From NCBI GenBank assembly GCA_029891345.1, contig CM056994.1:139522457-139586456 (forward strand): a DNA stretch of 64,000 nt, written 5' to 3'. Every line of letters begins with the position of its first letter. The first letter of the stretch is position 1. The stretch comes from Dryococelus australis (Eukaryota > Arthropoda > Insecta > Phasmatodea > Phasmatidae). Under the pieces are notes generated by a model that was not told the DNA's origin, made no database searches, and saw only the letters and a list, made by a program, of their open reading frames with translations. This document shows, one piece after another, positions 45,792 through 58,632 of this stretch. Position numbers and translations under genes: made by a program.

Positions 45792-47140
45792 TCACCAGTT
45801 GAGGTCCAATCGCAATGGATTTTGAAGGGTCTCTTCTTGAAAAGAGTACTTAACCTCGACACAGTCAGAACCCTTACATAATGTAACCTGTTGAATTTCC
45901 TTAAACTTTATCTTGTCTCCCGAAGCATGATCCTTTCGTTGTAGAGGCAAAAACATCATTTCTGTGGACTTCCATTCCTTGATGTCATTATAATTCATCA
46001 CGTAGATTGTGTATGGTTCGGGCGACGTACGCGCATTTTCACTCCATGTGGGCCATTCTGAAGGTGCCCACACTACCCTGTGTTTCAGATTTGTTTCAAT
46101 CGCACTGTGAACAGAATCAACGGGCATGTATGAGTGGCCCGGAAGGAAATAGTTTATTGTGATGAACGTAATTGTTGACAATTGTTTCAAAGTGTAGGCA
46201 ATCATGCTAAGCACGGCATGATTCTTGTTCTGCCCTGGGCAGCCATCACAATACAATGATAAATTTGTATTGGTTTTTTCATCATCAATCTTACTTATAT
46301 ACATGTATAATAAAGATGCTACTTCATTAGCGCCTCTGTTGCCGTCACACTCACCCAACACATAACAGTACACCTTTCTTGTATTGTTTTTCGTACACAG
46401 TGAAGTTTTACACAGAGTGTTTTCGACTATAATAAGGTAGCATGTCGTCACTATGTAGGGTGTTCAACACCTTCTGCAGATCGAAACTAACACACAAAAA
46501 TCCATCAGTTCCACTGGGCTTTCTGATCCTTAGCAAAGCGGTCTTATTCGTATAACCTGTACACATTTTCGAGGCTTCTAAATTTTGTAGGGATGTACAC
46601 CTAGGTGGACGAGCTACGGCAGTAGTGCAATGGCTCTGCTGGTAAAGTTCAAATAAATGTATCAAGGCCGTCTCTCACCTCAGCACTGGTTTTGTTGATA
46701 GGCGATTTTCTTCCATGTTGGTCAGGTTTTGCACTGTTGAGTTTGGTTTTATTTTCCCAAGTGTAACGAATATTTTTTTCAGAATTGTCCAGTGTTCTCA
46801 ACAAAAATTTAAGCCATACATTTACCCGTTCCCTACTCATATGAAGTGTGTACACTCTTGTGTTTCTCTGTTTGCATTTATCTTTGGTCCATCTCCGTTT
46901 AATTTGTACTTGATTAATACAAGACAATAGACACTCTCTTTGCTTGTTATGATCAGAAAGTCCCGAATACAGTCGGAAAACTTCTTGTCTCTCAAGCTCA
47001 GAACATTTTTTGAACAATCATTATGGCATTTCTTACTGAGGCATGCGTTTGGTTGCAATTTTCTCCCACAAACAAACGACCCTTTATCATTATGATATGG
47101 TTCTCCACTGCTACTCTGTCGCTTACGCTTGTCCCTAAGC
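45792..47140 (-). pseudogene. DUF7869-like transposon-associated gene, lightly broken
   Basis: Minus-strand frames overlap with only a few frameshifts. They begin at a basic RDKRKRQ (about 47135, no clear ATG) and pass through CLSKKCHNDCSK and RETQECTH. Then come WTKDKCKQRNTR and NKTSAEVRDGLDTFI (46649-47017), a segment with VSFDLQKVLNTL (about 46480), and a 219-codon frame (45792-46451). That last frame holds the diagnostic CDGCPGQNKNHAVLS, NYFLPGHSYMPVDSVHSAIE and RVVWAPSEWP. The order 'N-terminal cysteine/arginine region, SFDLQ, SD.C.GQN.N, GHS..P.D' is that of the widespread insect and cnidarian family I know as DUF7869. Its members are repetitive and presumed transposon-borne, possibly with a nuclease-like fold. 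Activity is unproven. It is among the better preserved ORFs in the window. Confidence 0.65.
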
Positions 47141-48358
47141 CATATTATGATTATTGTTTTTACTTCGAAAGCCTATTTGTTTACAGCACCAAAGTTACAC
47201 CAAATAATATAAACTTTCTGTGGTTGCTTGTACGTAAATATCAGACTGCTCGCAGTACAGTTCGCTAATGCACATAATTCCATTATTATATTTGGTCTCT
47301 CGTATTGTGCACTAAATGTCCAAAAAAAATAGGTAGCTTAATAAATATGACTAAAGCAGTACATCCAGTCGCCCTAATGTATTTACTTCTGACAATAGTG
47401 TTCGCATGTTATGCAAAATTTAACAGGCAATATCGTTCACTATTGACATAATAAAAAAATACAAATTTTGCAAAATATTCTTACGCTGGATATTGGTACA
47501 TTGGCAAAAACCCATGTTTTCTGTTTCAGTGGTGGATGTCAAGAAGAAATGGAAGGGTCTGTGTGATATACTCCATTGTGAGTACAAAAGGTCTACAAGT
47601 CTGGTGATGAAGCCCCAGAAGCTGTTTCCTCTTCTTTGATGTTATTCACCCAAATGCTATTCCTTTCCGACATAATGGAACCTAGGGACCTGAAAGGAAA
47701 CATCTCCCTAAAAGCGTTCTTTGTCAGAAGGAAATAACTCCATCATAACTTATGAAGATGGATTTGCTTCACAATTCTGTGAATAAGGAAATTTAAATTA
47801 TTCGCAACCAACTAACAGGAATGCAGTTGATGTACTGTCACGTAGTTCATACGCTGAACCACCGGCAATTGGACCTCCTACAGTGAAATGTAAGCAGTAT
47901 AAATATTAAAAAAAAAAAAAAGACTGATAGTAACAGTGACTGAGACAAGCAATTACTTAAAATAGATAAAGCTAATTTGAAATTATTTAATGAAAGCAAA
48001 GCCATAGAGGAAAAAAGTGATTACTAATTTTGCTAAGCCTCCTTCCATATAGGAAGAATGTTCCCGACAATTGAAAACTGATAGTGCGAAATAGGCTCCA
48101 TTGATGAAGACTAACTACATCACACTAATCTGTAAGTACCATCTTCGAGTTCATTCAGACCATCCCCATCGTCCTTAACCATCGAAACAACAGCTCAAAT
48201 AAACTAATCCTACGACACTGTTCAGCCGGGTTTTGGCTCACCTGATGTTGGCTTACGACACTTCTTTTGTAACTTCCTAGGTCTGTTATAGGAAACATGG
48301 CATTAATGTGAAATTGTTTGTGAGCTGCAACAATTCAGTGGTGAACATGACACATTTC
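47141..48358. other. AT-rich DNA, no gene seen
   Basis: No supported coding region, RNA gene or repeat. Confidence 0.45.
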
Positions 48359-49334
48359 AGTACACTCTAAATTCGAATCAGTGGAAACCCACTGAATCGC
48401 AGTGAAATTCAACTACTCGAATCAGTGAAAATGGCTCCACTTAGAATCAGTGGAAAACCACTGATTCTTTTAGTGGAAAAATTTCATTGATTGAATTAGT
48501 GACGTGAAACTAATTCACTGATTTAATAATTCTCCGCCAACTGCATTGGCGAATTAAATATTATTTTAATTTAATTTAGCCAAAAAACGACGTGAAATAA
48601 ACATATTTACGATATTTAAATATTTATATTGCACAATTTAGCATAATTTAAAAAGTAATCAATTTTCGGAGGTGGCAGGGATCGAAAATAAAAACCCTTT
48701 CAACTTCAGTCTTAGGCCTTTACCTTATCATGTCATCTACCAAGGTAATTTGAAAGACTAGAGGAAAATATGTTTTATAGTTCTTCTCGAAATTGTGAAG
48801 ATTTAAAACGTATGCCCTTACTTTTTGATTTTTGTTTAATTGGTACCATTAGGATTTTTAAAACAAATATTATATATGAGTGCACTCTCTTCACCATGTT
48901 ATTTGCAGTTTAAACCTTCAAACAGAGTGAAATGAAAGATGCAAAAATGGAACAGAAGGCGGATGTTCATATCACCTCATAAAATGGTGTTTTGAAAGAC
49001 GAAGCATATTTTAGAAAGTATTTTGTATTGGTTTTATTAGTTTACTCGTTGTTATTTCACTTGACACATGGTGTTTAATGTCCATTTTTTAACGCTGTTT
49101 GACGGCCATTTTTACACACTGTTTAACTGATCCATCAGTCAATAAACAAACCACTGAATAACATTGAAAAAAATTACTGATGAATCAGTGTACAATGTCA
49201 CTGAATCAATAAGTGAAGGAAATCTGGCATTTTCCCACTGATTCATCAGTCCCTGAAATGACTGCTGAGTCAGTCAGGTACTGTTGACTAATTTAAACAA
49301 TGCAATTATCACTGATTCAGATTTAGAGTGTACT
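48359..49334. mobile_element. MITE with 26-bp inverted ends and internal CACTGATT motifs
   Basis: The left end AGTACACTCTAAATTCGAAT matches the reverse complement of the right end, AGTACACTCTAAATCTGAAT, and both continue with CAGTG. Each end is packed with palindromic ATCAGTG/CACTGAT motifs, including a hairpin at about 48450-48475 (ATCAGTGG AAAA CCACTGAT). The 976-bp interior has no coding capacity. No exact target duplication adjoins the ends, though GAACATGA occurs just outside both (48342, 49335). Superfamily unassigned. Confidence 0.75.
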
Positions 49335-50484
49335 GAACATGATTCACAAACAACATTAGGAGTTCTTTTCATAATGTGCTGAAAGTCGCTTTGCTTCTTT
49401 TTACGTTTTCGTTAATGTTTACTTTACTTATTACATTAATTATATGACATTTTACAAGAAATTGCTTCCAGTTATTTTAGTGTCATCCTTACGCGTTCCT
49501 GTGGTGTTATTGCCTCCCTGAAATTTGACGTTTTCACGGCGGCTGCTTCTATTCTGTTCGAAATGTATATTAAAACATCTCTTGCCCCATCCGATGATAA
49601 TCAAAGAACTTCTGAGGGTCATTCTCCAAATCGTCATAGAATTCTCTCATTGATGACCTTTTACTTAGTATTGGATTCACACAACACCGACGTCTTCTTT
49701 TCGAGTTTGCATCCGACACGTCATCAGGTAGGGACTGTCCAACAAGTTAAGTCCATACTCAGCATCAATTTTACTCACTCTCTGTAGTGTTTTGATTAAT
49801 TTTCCAACACCTAAAATCACCGATTTAAAACTGATCATCATACGAATTCGCTAACAGAGTACCATCCCAGTCGCGCGTTGTCGTATGGTTCAAGTCGGCT
49901 GTAATTGCATGTTCTTGTAGTCACGCTCTGTCGTATCCAGTGGGCTGTCAGCCTTAGGATGTAATTCGCTCTGCAAGAAAGCAGAATTCAAATCTAAGGT
50001 AATGAAAAATGTAGTTTATTATAATATTCAAAGGGCCATACCAGCCAACCGTAACAAACAACCATATTGTCAAAAACAGTTTCCATGACAGTCACCAGAT
50101 ATGAAACCACATACCATTTTTTATAAAATTAACTATAGTCAAACATCAGGCTATACTGACCCGATGTTTTCTCGGCAGTAAAAAGGAAGGACTAAATCTG
50201 CATTTTCGGTGCAGATACACAATATGTCATGGGCACTATGGCTCACTATCTTTCAACTTTAACAATATAGGAATCTGTTTGCAGTGGCCTAGCTTAGACT
50301 TAATCAAGTCGCTTAACCTCGTTTTGAGTCTTTATAATTCCTCCGTTACCTTCTGCATGTATTGCGAAATCTATATTTTACGAACCTTTGAGGGCTTATT
50401 TTGCAATGCAATATAAGTTTCAAGAGAAACACTAAATGTTTGCACTTTGTTCACCACATAAATATAAGCATCTGTACTGTCCAC
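49335..50484. other. Left flank of the provirus, no gene seen
   Basis: No supported gene or repeat. The sequence does not match the region preceding the 3' LTR, so any missing part of the 5' LTR is not here in recognisable form. Confidence 0.4.
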
Positions 50485-50620
50485 TAACTGCTGTTAACTA
50501 TATCGTATTTGACTTGTTGTATATTATGTTTTAGTAAAGAACTAGCTTTGTTTAAATGCTGAGCTTCACTGACTATGTCACCCTCTTATACCTTTGTGTT
50601 CCCCTTAAGGGAATGTAACA
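50485..50620 (+). repeat. 5' LTR (remnant or short LTR)
   Basis: Aligns with 60536-60674 at roughly 80% by eye (shared AGTAAAGAACTA, TTTGTTTAA, TGCTGAGCTTCACTGACTA, CCTTAAGGGA.TGTAACA). Similarity stops abruptly on the left. Either the LTR is only about 137 bp long or its upstream part has been lost here. Confidence 0.75.
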
Positions 50621-50621
50621 C

Positions 50622-50639
50622 TGGTAGAGGCACCAGCCT
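50622..50639 (+). promoter_or_regulatory. Candidate tRNA primer-binding site
   Basis: TGGTAGAGGCACCA begins one base after the LTR end (TGTAACA) with the TGG expected opposite a tRNA CCA end. The primer tRNA was not identified. Confidence 0.45.
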
Positions 50640-51124
50640 TCTCCAACCCCTCGCAGCAAGCGAAACAAGGCAGTTATAATTAACGAGATGCGCAACCAGT
50701 ACATAATTTCAGGCATTGTGATTAATGGCTCGGGAATAGTTTACTACCTTCTTAAAACATAAGATCAGCAAACAAGTTAAAACCTGCGTCATTAGAGTAG
50801 AAGCTCCGTGTGTGTAAAAGTCAAAGTAAACAATATGCTCGCCGACAGTGAATTTCGTGCACAGGCAACCTTGCATAGTCAGCAATGCCGGAGAATCGCT
50901 GTGCGACGGAATTCCAGCATGGCCCCACTCACACAGACATGTAGAAGCTTTAAGCTTGTAAGTTTAATACATACTGGAACCACTCTTCGGATCGAAGTAC
51001 ATATATCAATTTGGCATTACATTAGTATAGTAAATAAGCGTGCGGCTTTTAAAGGGAATAGAGCATGCAAAACACCACCATATTGTTTTACACGATAAAC
51101 ACTATATGACACACCTCAGTCAAC

Positions 51125-53105
51125 ATGGCATTACATCACACAAAGTACATGAGTGCCCATAATGACCAACAATTTGTATCATTGACAAGGAGTATATTAA
51201 AAACACAATTAATAGAACTCTCGCAATCGAAACAAACACTACATCAAGCAGAAAATGATACAGCAGGGAGATTTAATTCATTAATAGAAAAAAACCGAAA
51301 AATTAACAAAAGAGAACCCAGACCTTATCTCACTCCTAGACACACAACCTACAAGGTTAAGGAAAAGATTAGTATCAGAACTCATTAATACAGGATTAGT
51401 ACCACAAACACCAGAACAACAACCTATCTATGATGAGGTAAACTTATCATTAAGGCAGATTCACGACACCAAACCTCACACATATGTGAACACTGAATCC
51501 CCACTAGCGACATATATTAATAAAGAATCACAAGAAAACAGAAAACAAAATGGTGGACCCACAGCCATTACAAGTCATATTTCAAAAAGCGAAAACTATA
51601 CCCACCTTTTCAGGAGATGCAAACCAACTAATTCACAAATTCCTAGATAAATTCACAACTGCTAGCGACATAAACGGGTGGAAATGATTATAAGTGCAGA
51701 TGAGTCAAATTTTATTTACAAGGAACTGCAAAAACAGTGTACGAAAATCTAGTACAAAATAGAGCAGACTAAGTAACATGGAATGAGATTGCCACTAAAC
51801 TTAAAAACACATTCACACTGCTAGACTTAATGGAAAAATACAGAGAGTAGTTATACACAAAAAAGTAGCGATTAAGGGAAAGATGCCAATCACATATTGA
51901 GGACCTCATGTACTACTACAGAAAATATAACCCACACATTCCAGACACAGAATTCATTGTGATAATTTGGCGCTCCCTCTTACCATCTATTGTTGACAAA
52001 ATTATCGATTTGCAAAATGAAATAGTCGAACAGCTTACCAACAACTTTAAAACGGTGGAATTAGTGCTGAACAGATATAATGAAGCCATTGCGACCATAT
52101 CACACAATCCAGAAACTGAAAAAATTGCATTCAGAAATTACAAAATTAAAAGATGAGATTGCCAACCTTACCTTAAGGACACTAGCCACTCAAAACTCAC
52201 TTCCAAAGAAACAACCACATACATACGAAAAACAAAATTATGGTAACCAAAACAGACAAAACTTCTAAAACTGTAACTATTAACATTACAGACCACATAA
52301 CACTAGAGCAAATTCCCAACTTATTGTAATCATTATAATGGAATACAGGCCCTGAAAACAGAACATGTCACACCAGGTATATTAGAATAATTACAGAAAA
52401 ACCCAGTATATGCTCAGAGAAGCGAGTACCAAAATTCGTCTGAAAAAATAATTCATATAAATAGCAGACTCAAGACAAGAATCGATTTGAAACAGAGACA
52501 AAAGGTACACTAGATATCCACACCAGACAATGATGAGAAAAATCTAAATTATGAGGGGGAAAATCGCACAGCCGTCAATGACCTGAAAGTACAAATTGCA
52601 TTTAGAGCCATATTTGTCAGATACACTCCAGGGAGAACGTATGCAGAAATAGCCCAATTTAATTCACAAGACAAACATTGCAAAGTCGTGCATAGCCTGT
52701 ATATAAACAGACAGCAGAAGGTACGAAAAACCCATATCACACAAACCGACATCAAAATTTTTTTACAAAAAAATGTTCCAGTAATAAGGCAATAAAGAAA
52801 ACAGAATATAAGGGAAATAGTTTTCAAAACCATGTTAAGTAACAGGACAAACAAGTGGAAAGTTTAGAGCAACCAGAAACTATAAAGGACGGGCAGACAT
52901 ACGAGCATGCAAAGGGTGTGAAACCAGGTCACCGCAAGGCCACGAGACATCATACTGCTACCCAGTAGAGATGGAAACGTAATAGGACCATGGAGCGATA
53001 TTCAGACTACTGTGCTTTGTGCATGTATATGGGACACCACGCCAAAGACTGTGACCTATTTCCGAAACAGCAAATAGAACTTGTAACCGACATCGCGGCA
53101 AGATT
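51125..53105 (+). pseudogene. gag: gag remains of the provirus
   Basis: The first frame starts at 51125. Capsid-like landmarks follow in shifted frames: IPTFSGDANQLIHKFLDKFT with GW soon after (51597-51680), and DTEFIVIIWRSLLPSIVDKI (51947-52010). Near the end, a canonical zinc knuckle C-x2-C-x4-H-x4-C is intact at 53011-53052, preceded by a second cysteine-rich segment around 52905-52970. Many stops and frameshifts separate these parts. Gag would form the particle and bind genomic RNA. Confidence 0.7.
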
Positions 53106-53329
53106 CTGCAGGTTTCAAAATAATTTCGGTTAGAGGCCGCGCAAATTACACATTAATTCAGAACATGATACTGGCTGCAAACCCCGGCAAGAATACAGAA
53201 ACAAAACACAAAGTGACAATGATGAAAGGCCGTCAGCAAGGTCGCCGTGTCACTGATCAAAATAAAACAAACGAAGAAGGACACATGACTCTCAAGCACT
53301 CATAAAAACCTCAACACCCCGCATACTTA

Positions 53330-53735
53330 TTAAATTCCAAGGCAAAGAATAATATTTGCTGCTAGATACAGGATACAGTAATAGCTGCATAGCTAGCATG
53401 TTAATTACAAAGCAAAAATTTCTGCCAAAAACAGAAGAATTCTCACTGGTTGGAGATACAAATGAAATACAGCACCCTAGTACAAGACTAACCTAAAGTT
53501 TAGCATTAATGGCAATGTTTTCACATAAGATTTTTTGGTAATTAATAACTTGAAAATATATATCATATTAGGAGTAGACTTCATTAAAAGCTACATTGTA
53601 ATCCCATTCTTGAAACACAATATTATGTTTATAAACAGTAATAGTAGTGATAAAATAATACAAGTCATATTACATACATCACTTATAGAAAATTATAATA
53701 TGGAACTATCCAAAATTGCATTAACAAAATAGAAA
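53330..53735 (+). pseudogene. pro: Retroviral-type aspartic protease remains
   Basis: LLLDTGYSNSC places the active-site Asp-Thr-Gly at 53365-53373. It is followed after about 190 nt by IYIILGVDFIKSY, the usual gypsy-type motif at the end of the protease domain. Frames shift between the two. Confidence 0.7.
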
Positions 53736-53744
53736 GTATGGCAG

Positions 53745-55135
53745 ACCACACATGCGAGGACATTAAAAATAAAACTAATAACAACCTAGACTCATACCAA
53801 AAACAAGAACTAGAGAAAGTCATAGCAGAATACAGAGGCAGATTCGCAACCAACATGCTATAGTTAATGGAGGCCAAAATCTACAAAACAAAATTTAATT
53901 TGCAAACTGATAAGACCATTTTCATGTCGCCTTACAGAATCAACCCCAATGTTCATGACGAACTAATACAACAAATACTAAATATGGAGAAGGCCGACAT
54001 TATCGAAGCATCTGACTCAGCATAAGCCACACCATAATTAATTATTTTAAAAAAGTCAGGTGGTATACGATTCCTCAGGGATTTCCGAAAGCTAAATCTG
54101 TACTTAACAAGAATACAGCACCCCTTCCCTAGAACTGAAGATATGCTGAACACACTACAGAACACAAAATACATAACATCAATAAACCTTTCTTCAGAAT
54201 TTCACACTATCCCAGTACGTAAATAAGACATACATAAATGATCATTCATAGTTGATGGATTCGGGTTAATCCACTACAAAAGAATGCCAATGTGTCTGTG
54301 CACGTCACCTCAACCCTCTCAACAATTCATAGATACATTATTAGACCCCCTGAGTTAGAAGACATCCCTTGTGTATATAAACAATATTTTTATAATTGGA
54401 AACAGCTTTCGAAAACACCTAGCTAATATTTATATAATATTTAACAGACTGAAACAATTTAATGTAAAAGTGAATGCAAAAAATTGCTCCTTCGCCCAAC
54501 AATATATAAATATTTTAAGGCACTACATCACCTCAAAAAATGAATAGTTACTAAATCTGATAAAGTAAAAGTAATAGACCAAATGGCACCACCAGGGAAC
54601 ATTAAAGAACTTCGCACATTCCTAGGGATGATGTCATATCTAAAGAAATACGTACATAATAATATACATGGGGCGAAAAAGAACACAGGGCATTCCTAGT
54701 ATTAAATAAGGTGATACAACATGCTCCCATACTACACAAGTTCGATAAAAATAAACGACCCATACTAGCTTGTGATACATCACAAATGGCCATTGGGGCA
54801 GTTTAAATGCAAGAAGAAAAGGATGACAAAGATCCATAGTAACATTAATTTCAAAATGCCTAGCACCGAATGAATCACGTTGGTCTATGACCAAGAGAGA
54901 GTTTCGAGCAATAAAATATTTCTGCAATTACTTTAGACAATACCTATATGGCAGGGGCTTCATTATAGAAACAGGCCATGCAAGCCTCCATTACCTTAAG
55001 TCAATGGCAAAGCATAATTTAAGAATTCAAAAGATGGCAATTGCTCTGGTATAGTACGACTTCGAGGCGAGAACAGTTAAGGGTAAACTCAACACATTAG
55101 CAGATGCTATGAGAAGATACCCATGACACCATAGC
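53745..55135 (+). pseudogene. pol: Reverse transcriptase and RNase H remains
   Basis: RT landmarks in order: FMSPYRINP, SGGIRFLRDFRKLN, TSINLSSEFHTIPV, GLIHYKRMPMCLCTSP. The polymerase active-site box has decayed from Y-x-D-D to Tyr-Ile-Asn-Asn (54374-54385), so the enzyme could not work. RNase H landmarks follow: CDTSQMAIGAV, SRWSMTKREFRAIKYF, and a KGKLNTLADAM end (about 55065-55110). Stops and frameshifts occur throughout. Confidence 0.8.
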
Positions 55136-55699
55136 ATAACCTTAAAACCAGTCATATCAGTACGGTAAAATAAAACATCAAACCTGAGGCCCTACACTAC
55201 ACAGACATTTACACAGCACTAGCTGAATGCTCATATCAAAATCCACAGAAAAATCAATAAATCCAAAACATCGTATCTAAATGTAAAACAAATAATTGGG
55301 CCGACATAAAAAAGCACTCTTGACAACACTGAAATCAAATAAGCACACCAAACACAAGTAAATAAGTCAACATTAAAAGGAGACAACATCCCATTACAAA
55401 TGATACCAAAGATTGTGGCACACATTTTTCAAGTCACGATAAAAATTATCCCAGAAAACGAAATCGACACATTACAAGCCACAAGCATGGATCCAGTCCT
55501 CAAATGTGAGATTATAGTACACAAATTCAGAGACACTACTTACTATATACCAACGTATACAATGAGCAAGAATACATTAAAATAGAAAATGACAATGAAC
55601 TACTAATGTGCCCCATACAACAATACACAACAGTCACCATTCACAGGGGAATTTGAATGTGACCCCCACATTCAAAAGTAAAAAATTACCCTCACTGAC

Positions 55700-56854
55700 A
55701 AAACCAAGGCCAAACCCAGATACACCAAGCTAGCTAGACGATACAGAATAGCGGCCAACAGGGAAATATACTCAAAAATGAATACACCTATTGGACAAAA
55801 ATACACTCATGCCTCAGTACTACACAAATGAAATAATTTCTGCCAACACGACACACTATTAGGAGCCAGTCACTTTGGGCCATTCGAAACACCCCGGAAA
55901 ATAAATCAAGTTTACTACTGGGACAACATAAATAAAGACACTAAAAAATACATCAAAGGCTGCCCCACATGCCAGACAATAAAACCCATCACTCAGAAAC
56001 CGATGGGTCAATTACAACCCATCGAACCATCACAAATACTAAATGCGTGGGCTCTTGATGCGAAGGGGCCACTCCAGATTTCAAGGCGAGGCAATAAATA
56101 TGTCTTAGTTATGGCGGAATATGCTAGTCGCTACGTCATTGTTTAAGTAGTTCAAGCAATCAATGTGGTAACATGCACCACATTCATTAAAGAAGTCATT
56201 CTTAAATATGGCTGCCCGTGACAAATATTAATTGACAGTGCGCATAGTTTAAAAAATGAGCTCATTTCCGAACTGTTAAAAAAATTACAAATAAAAAAAA
56301 TTCAAACGACAGCATACAACCCAGCTTGCAATGGCTTAGTGGAATCTCTCAACAAATTACTCGGGCAATAGCTGGCGGCATGTGCCCACGAAGACCCTGC
56401 AAGCTGGGATGAATATTTAGAATGCATTTCTTTCAACTATAACACATCTATCAATGCCAGTACTAAATTAACTCAATTCTGTTTACTAAACGGAATCGGA
56501 GCCATGCAACTTACACACATGATTGCAGACAAATATTCAGAAAGGGGAAACAAATGGTGTGAAAAACTAATAAAAGATAGAGGGAAGGCAAAAAATAACC
56601 TACTGTCAGCACAACAGAAGCAGAAATTACAATTTTACAAAACACATCAGCCTAATAACGTAAAAATTATTGACTGGGTCTGGGTTCGTAACCACGCGCT
56701 ACAAAAATCACTCACATTTAAATACAAAGAACAATACTATGTCACCAATGAAATGAGCCCGTCCACAATACAAATAAGAACAAGCAAAACAGAAAACAAC
56801 AAATACGACGCCATAAATACACGCAACACTAAAATGGCTTATGTCAGGTACTAA
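55700..56854 (+). pseudogene. int: Gypsy-type integrase remains
   Basis: The HHCC zinc module is recognisable (H-x7-H about 55836-55865, then CPTCQ near 55965). All three DDE positions survive: Asp at 56057-56059, Asp at 56234-56236 and Glu at 56342-56344. The C-terminal 116-codon frame (56504-56851) is open. In-frame stops still break the core (for example near 56143, 56219 and 56370), so no active product is expected. Confidence 0.8.
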
Positions 56855-57119
56855 TTTAAAATTGTTCTGTTTAGGTACCTAAGGAGCACAATATCGCTGC
56901 AGCAAAGAAGAGCAATCACCCTAGCTACCCTGTTTTATCTTGTTGGCATAGCATAAGCAGTCTACAGAACTCACTCGGTTTTGTATTTGAGACAGGTAGA
57001 AACCGAATTTTATTTCGAGGAAACTGTTCCGCTTACATACATAGTGCCAATTCAAAAACAAACCATACCACAAAGCCTGGACGCCTGACTACACAAAACG
57101 TGCGACTTAAATTTAACGC

Positions 57120-58632
57120 ATGATTGTGAAAATGCCAACGTATGCTAGCACGCCACACGAGAATATCCTACAAGAATTTCAAAACGAAATCTTGTTGCCT
57201 AATAGGCAATGCAGAGGATTGCAAATATAAGGTGACATATGTTCATAGTGCTGCATTTTCCTCAAAAGCAAGCACTTGCATGCGCTATTATCTAATGACT
57301 ACAAACTGGAAAAGAAAATTAATTAAATAACAAACATGGTAACTACGTCCAATCAAAATATAAATCTAACGATCGCAGCCGTGTTACAATCCAAGTCACA
57401 TACAAAAAATAAAATCAATGAACTAACTAGGGTCGTGAACTCAATAACTAACACTTTAAACAGCAACAGGAAATATACAAGTTTATTAGAACCGGCAATA
57501 ATAGTGCTGCAATTAACAACCACAACAATTTTACACATCATAAACAATGTGGTAAACGAACAAAGAATATTGACAAACATTGCACATTTCCAAGGCAATC
57601 AATTGCCGCTCCAACTAATAACCCGGGCACAACAAAACAAAGATCTCCAGCTATTACAAAAACAAACTAAATCCCTTAATTTAGAACTTGCAATTCCTGT
57701 CGCAAACATAGAAGCGCAATACTCTAAGCCTATTACACAGTGCACACTAACGGAATCTCAGGTACTCATCAATGTGCAAATTCCACTCAAAACGACGAAA
57801 ACAAATAGGATATATTTTACGTAATAATACACCATATAGCTACGAAAACGAAACCTGCAAGACTATTACGGACAACACACACATTGTAATCGAGCAGTAA
57901 TCTAAATTAATTAAGGCAGTACCCAAAATGAGTGAAAACCAACATAACATATTTTACATTCGAAAATAAACGGTCAATAGCGATGAAAACGAATGTATAC
58001 GAGCGGCCATTAGCCTTGATAACTTCACCACGCTCCTCGCAAAATGCAAATTTAATAGCACAAAAAATAAACCGTTCACGGTAACTATGGTGTTCCCACA
58101 CCAGTACGTGCTCACAAACGCGCCAACACCGTTGCGAATAATTTGTATGAATTCAACATTAAACAAGAAAATACCTCATGACAACATCAGTGGTACCGAA
58201 CAACAGCTACCACGTGGCTGCGAATTAGTTAACGATTAAATAGTTATAGTAGCAGTAATCCACATATGCGACACGACATCCCCTGACCTAATTAACATTC
58301 ACACAGTAATGCCGATACATTGGATCAAAGACAACGGATTCGATATCAATCAAATGCGATTGGACAACGGAATACATTTCCACAACATTAGACGTACACT
58401 GGATACGGAAGGGAAAATAAAGCTTATAAATCTTCAGCTCCTCCAAAGTCCTACAATTGCGAATAACGCACAAAACTTAGAAAACAGTAAAACTTAAAAT
58501 TTTCTAGAACAAAACCACTACAACTATGCCAGTGGAATATTAATAGCCATAATAACAGTTGCCCTAGGTATTAACTACATTACGCTGATACAAATATTCA
58601 CGTTATTCAACAGGGTTATTAAGAACCATTAA
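57120..58632 (+). pseudogene. env: env-like glycoprotein gene remains
   Basis: This lies directly after integrase, where errantiviruses carry env. A 162-codon frame (57336-57821) is helical and rich in Asn, Thr and Ile/Leu, like the heptad-rich part of insect F-type envelope proteins. The last frame (58309-58632) ends with a hydrophobic span of about 22 residues (58534-58599), then a short basic tail and a stop, as expected of a type I membrane anchor. Stops and frameshifts separate the parts. No signal peptide or furin site could be placed with confidence. The assignment rests on position and topology. Confidence 0.55.
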
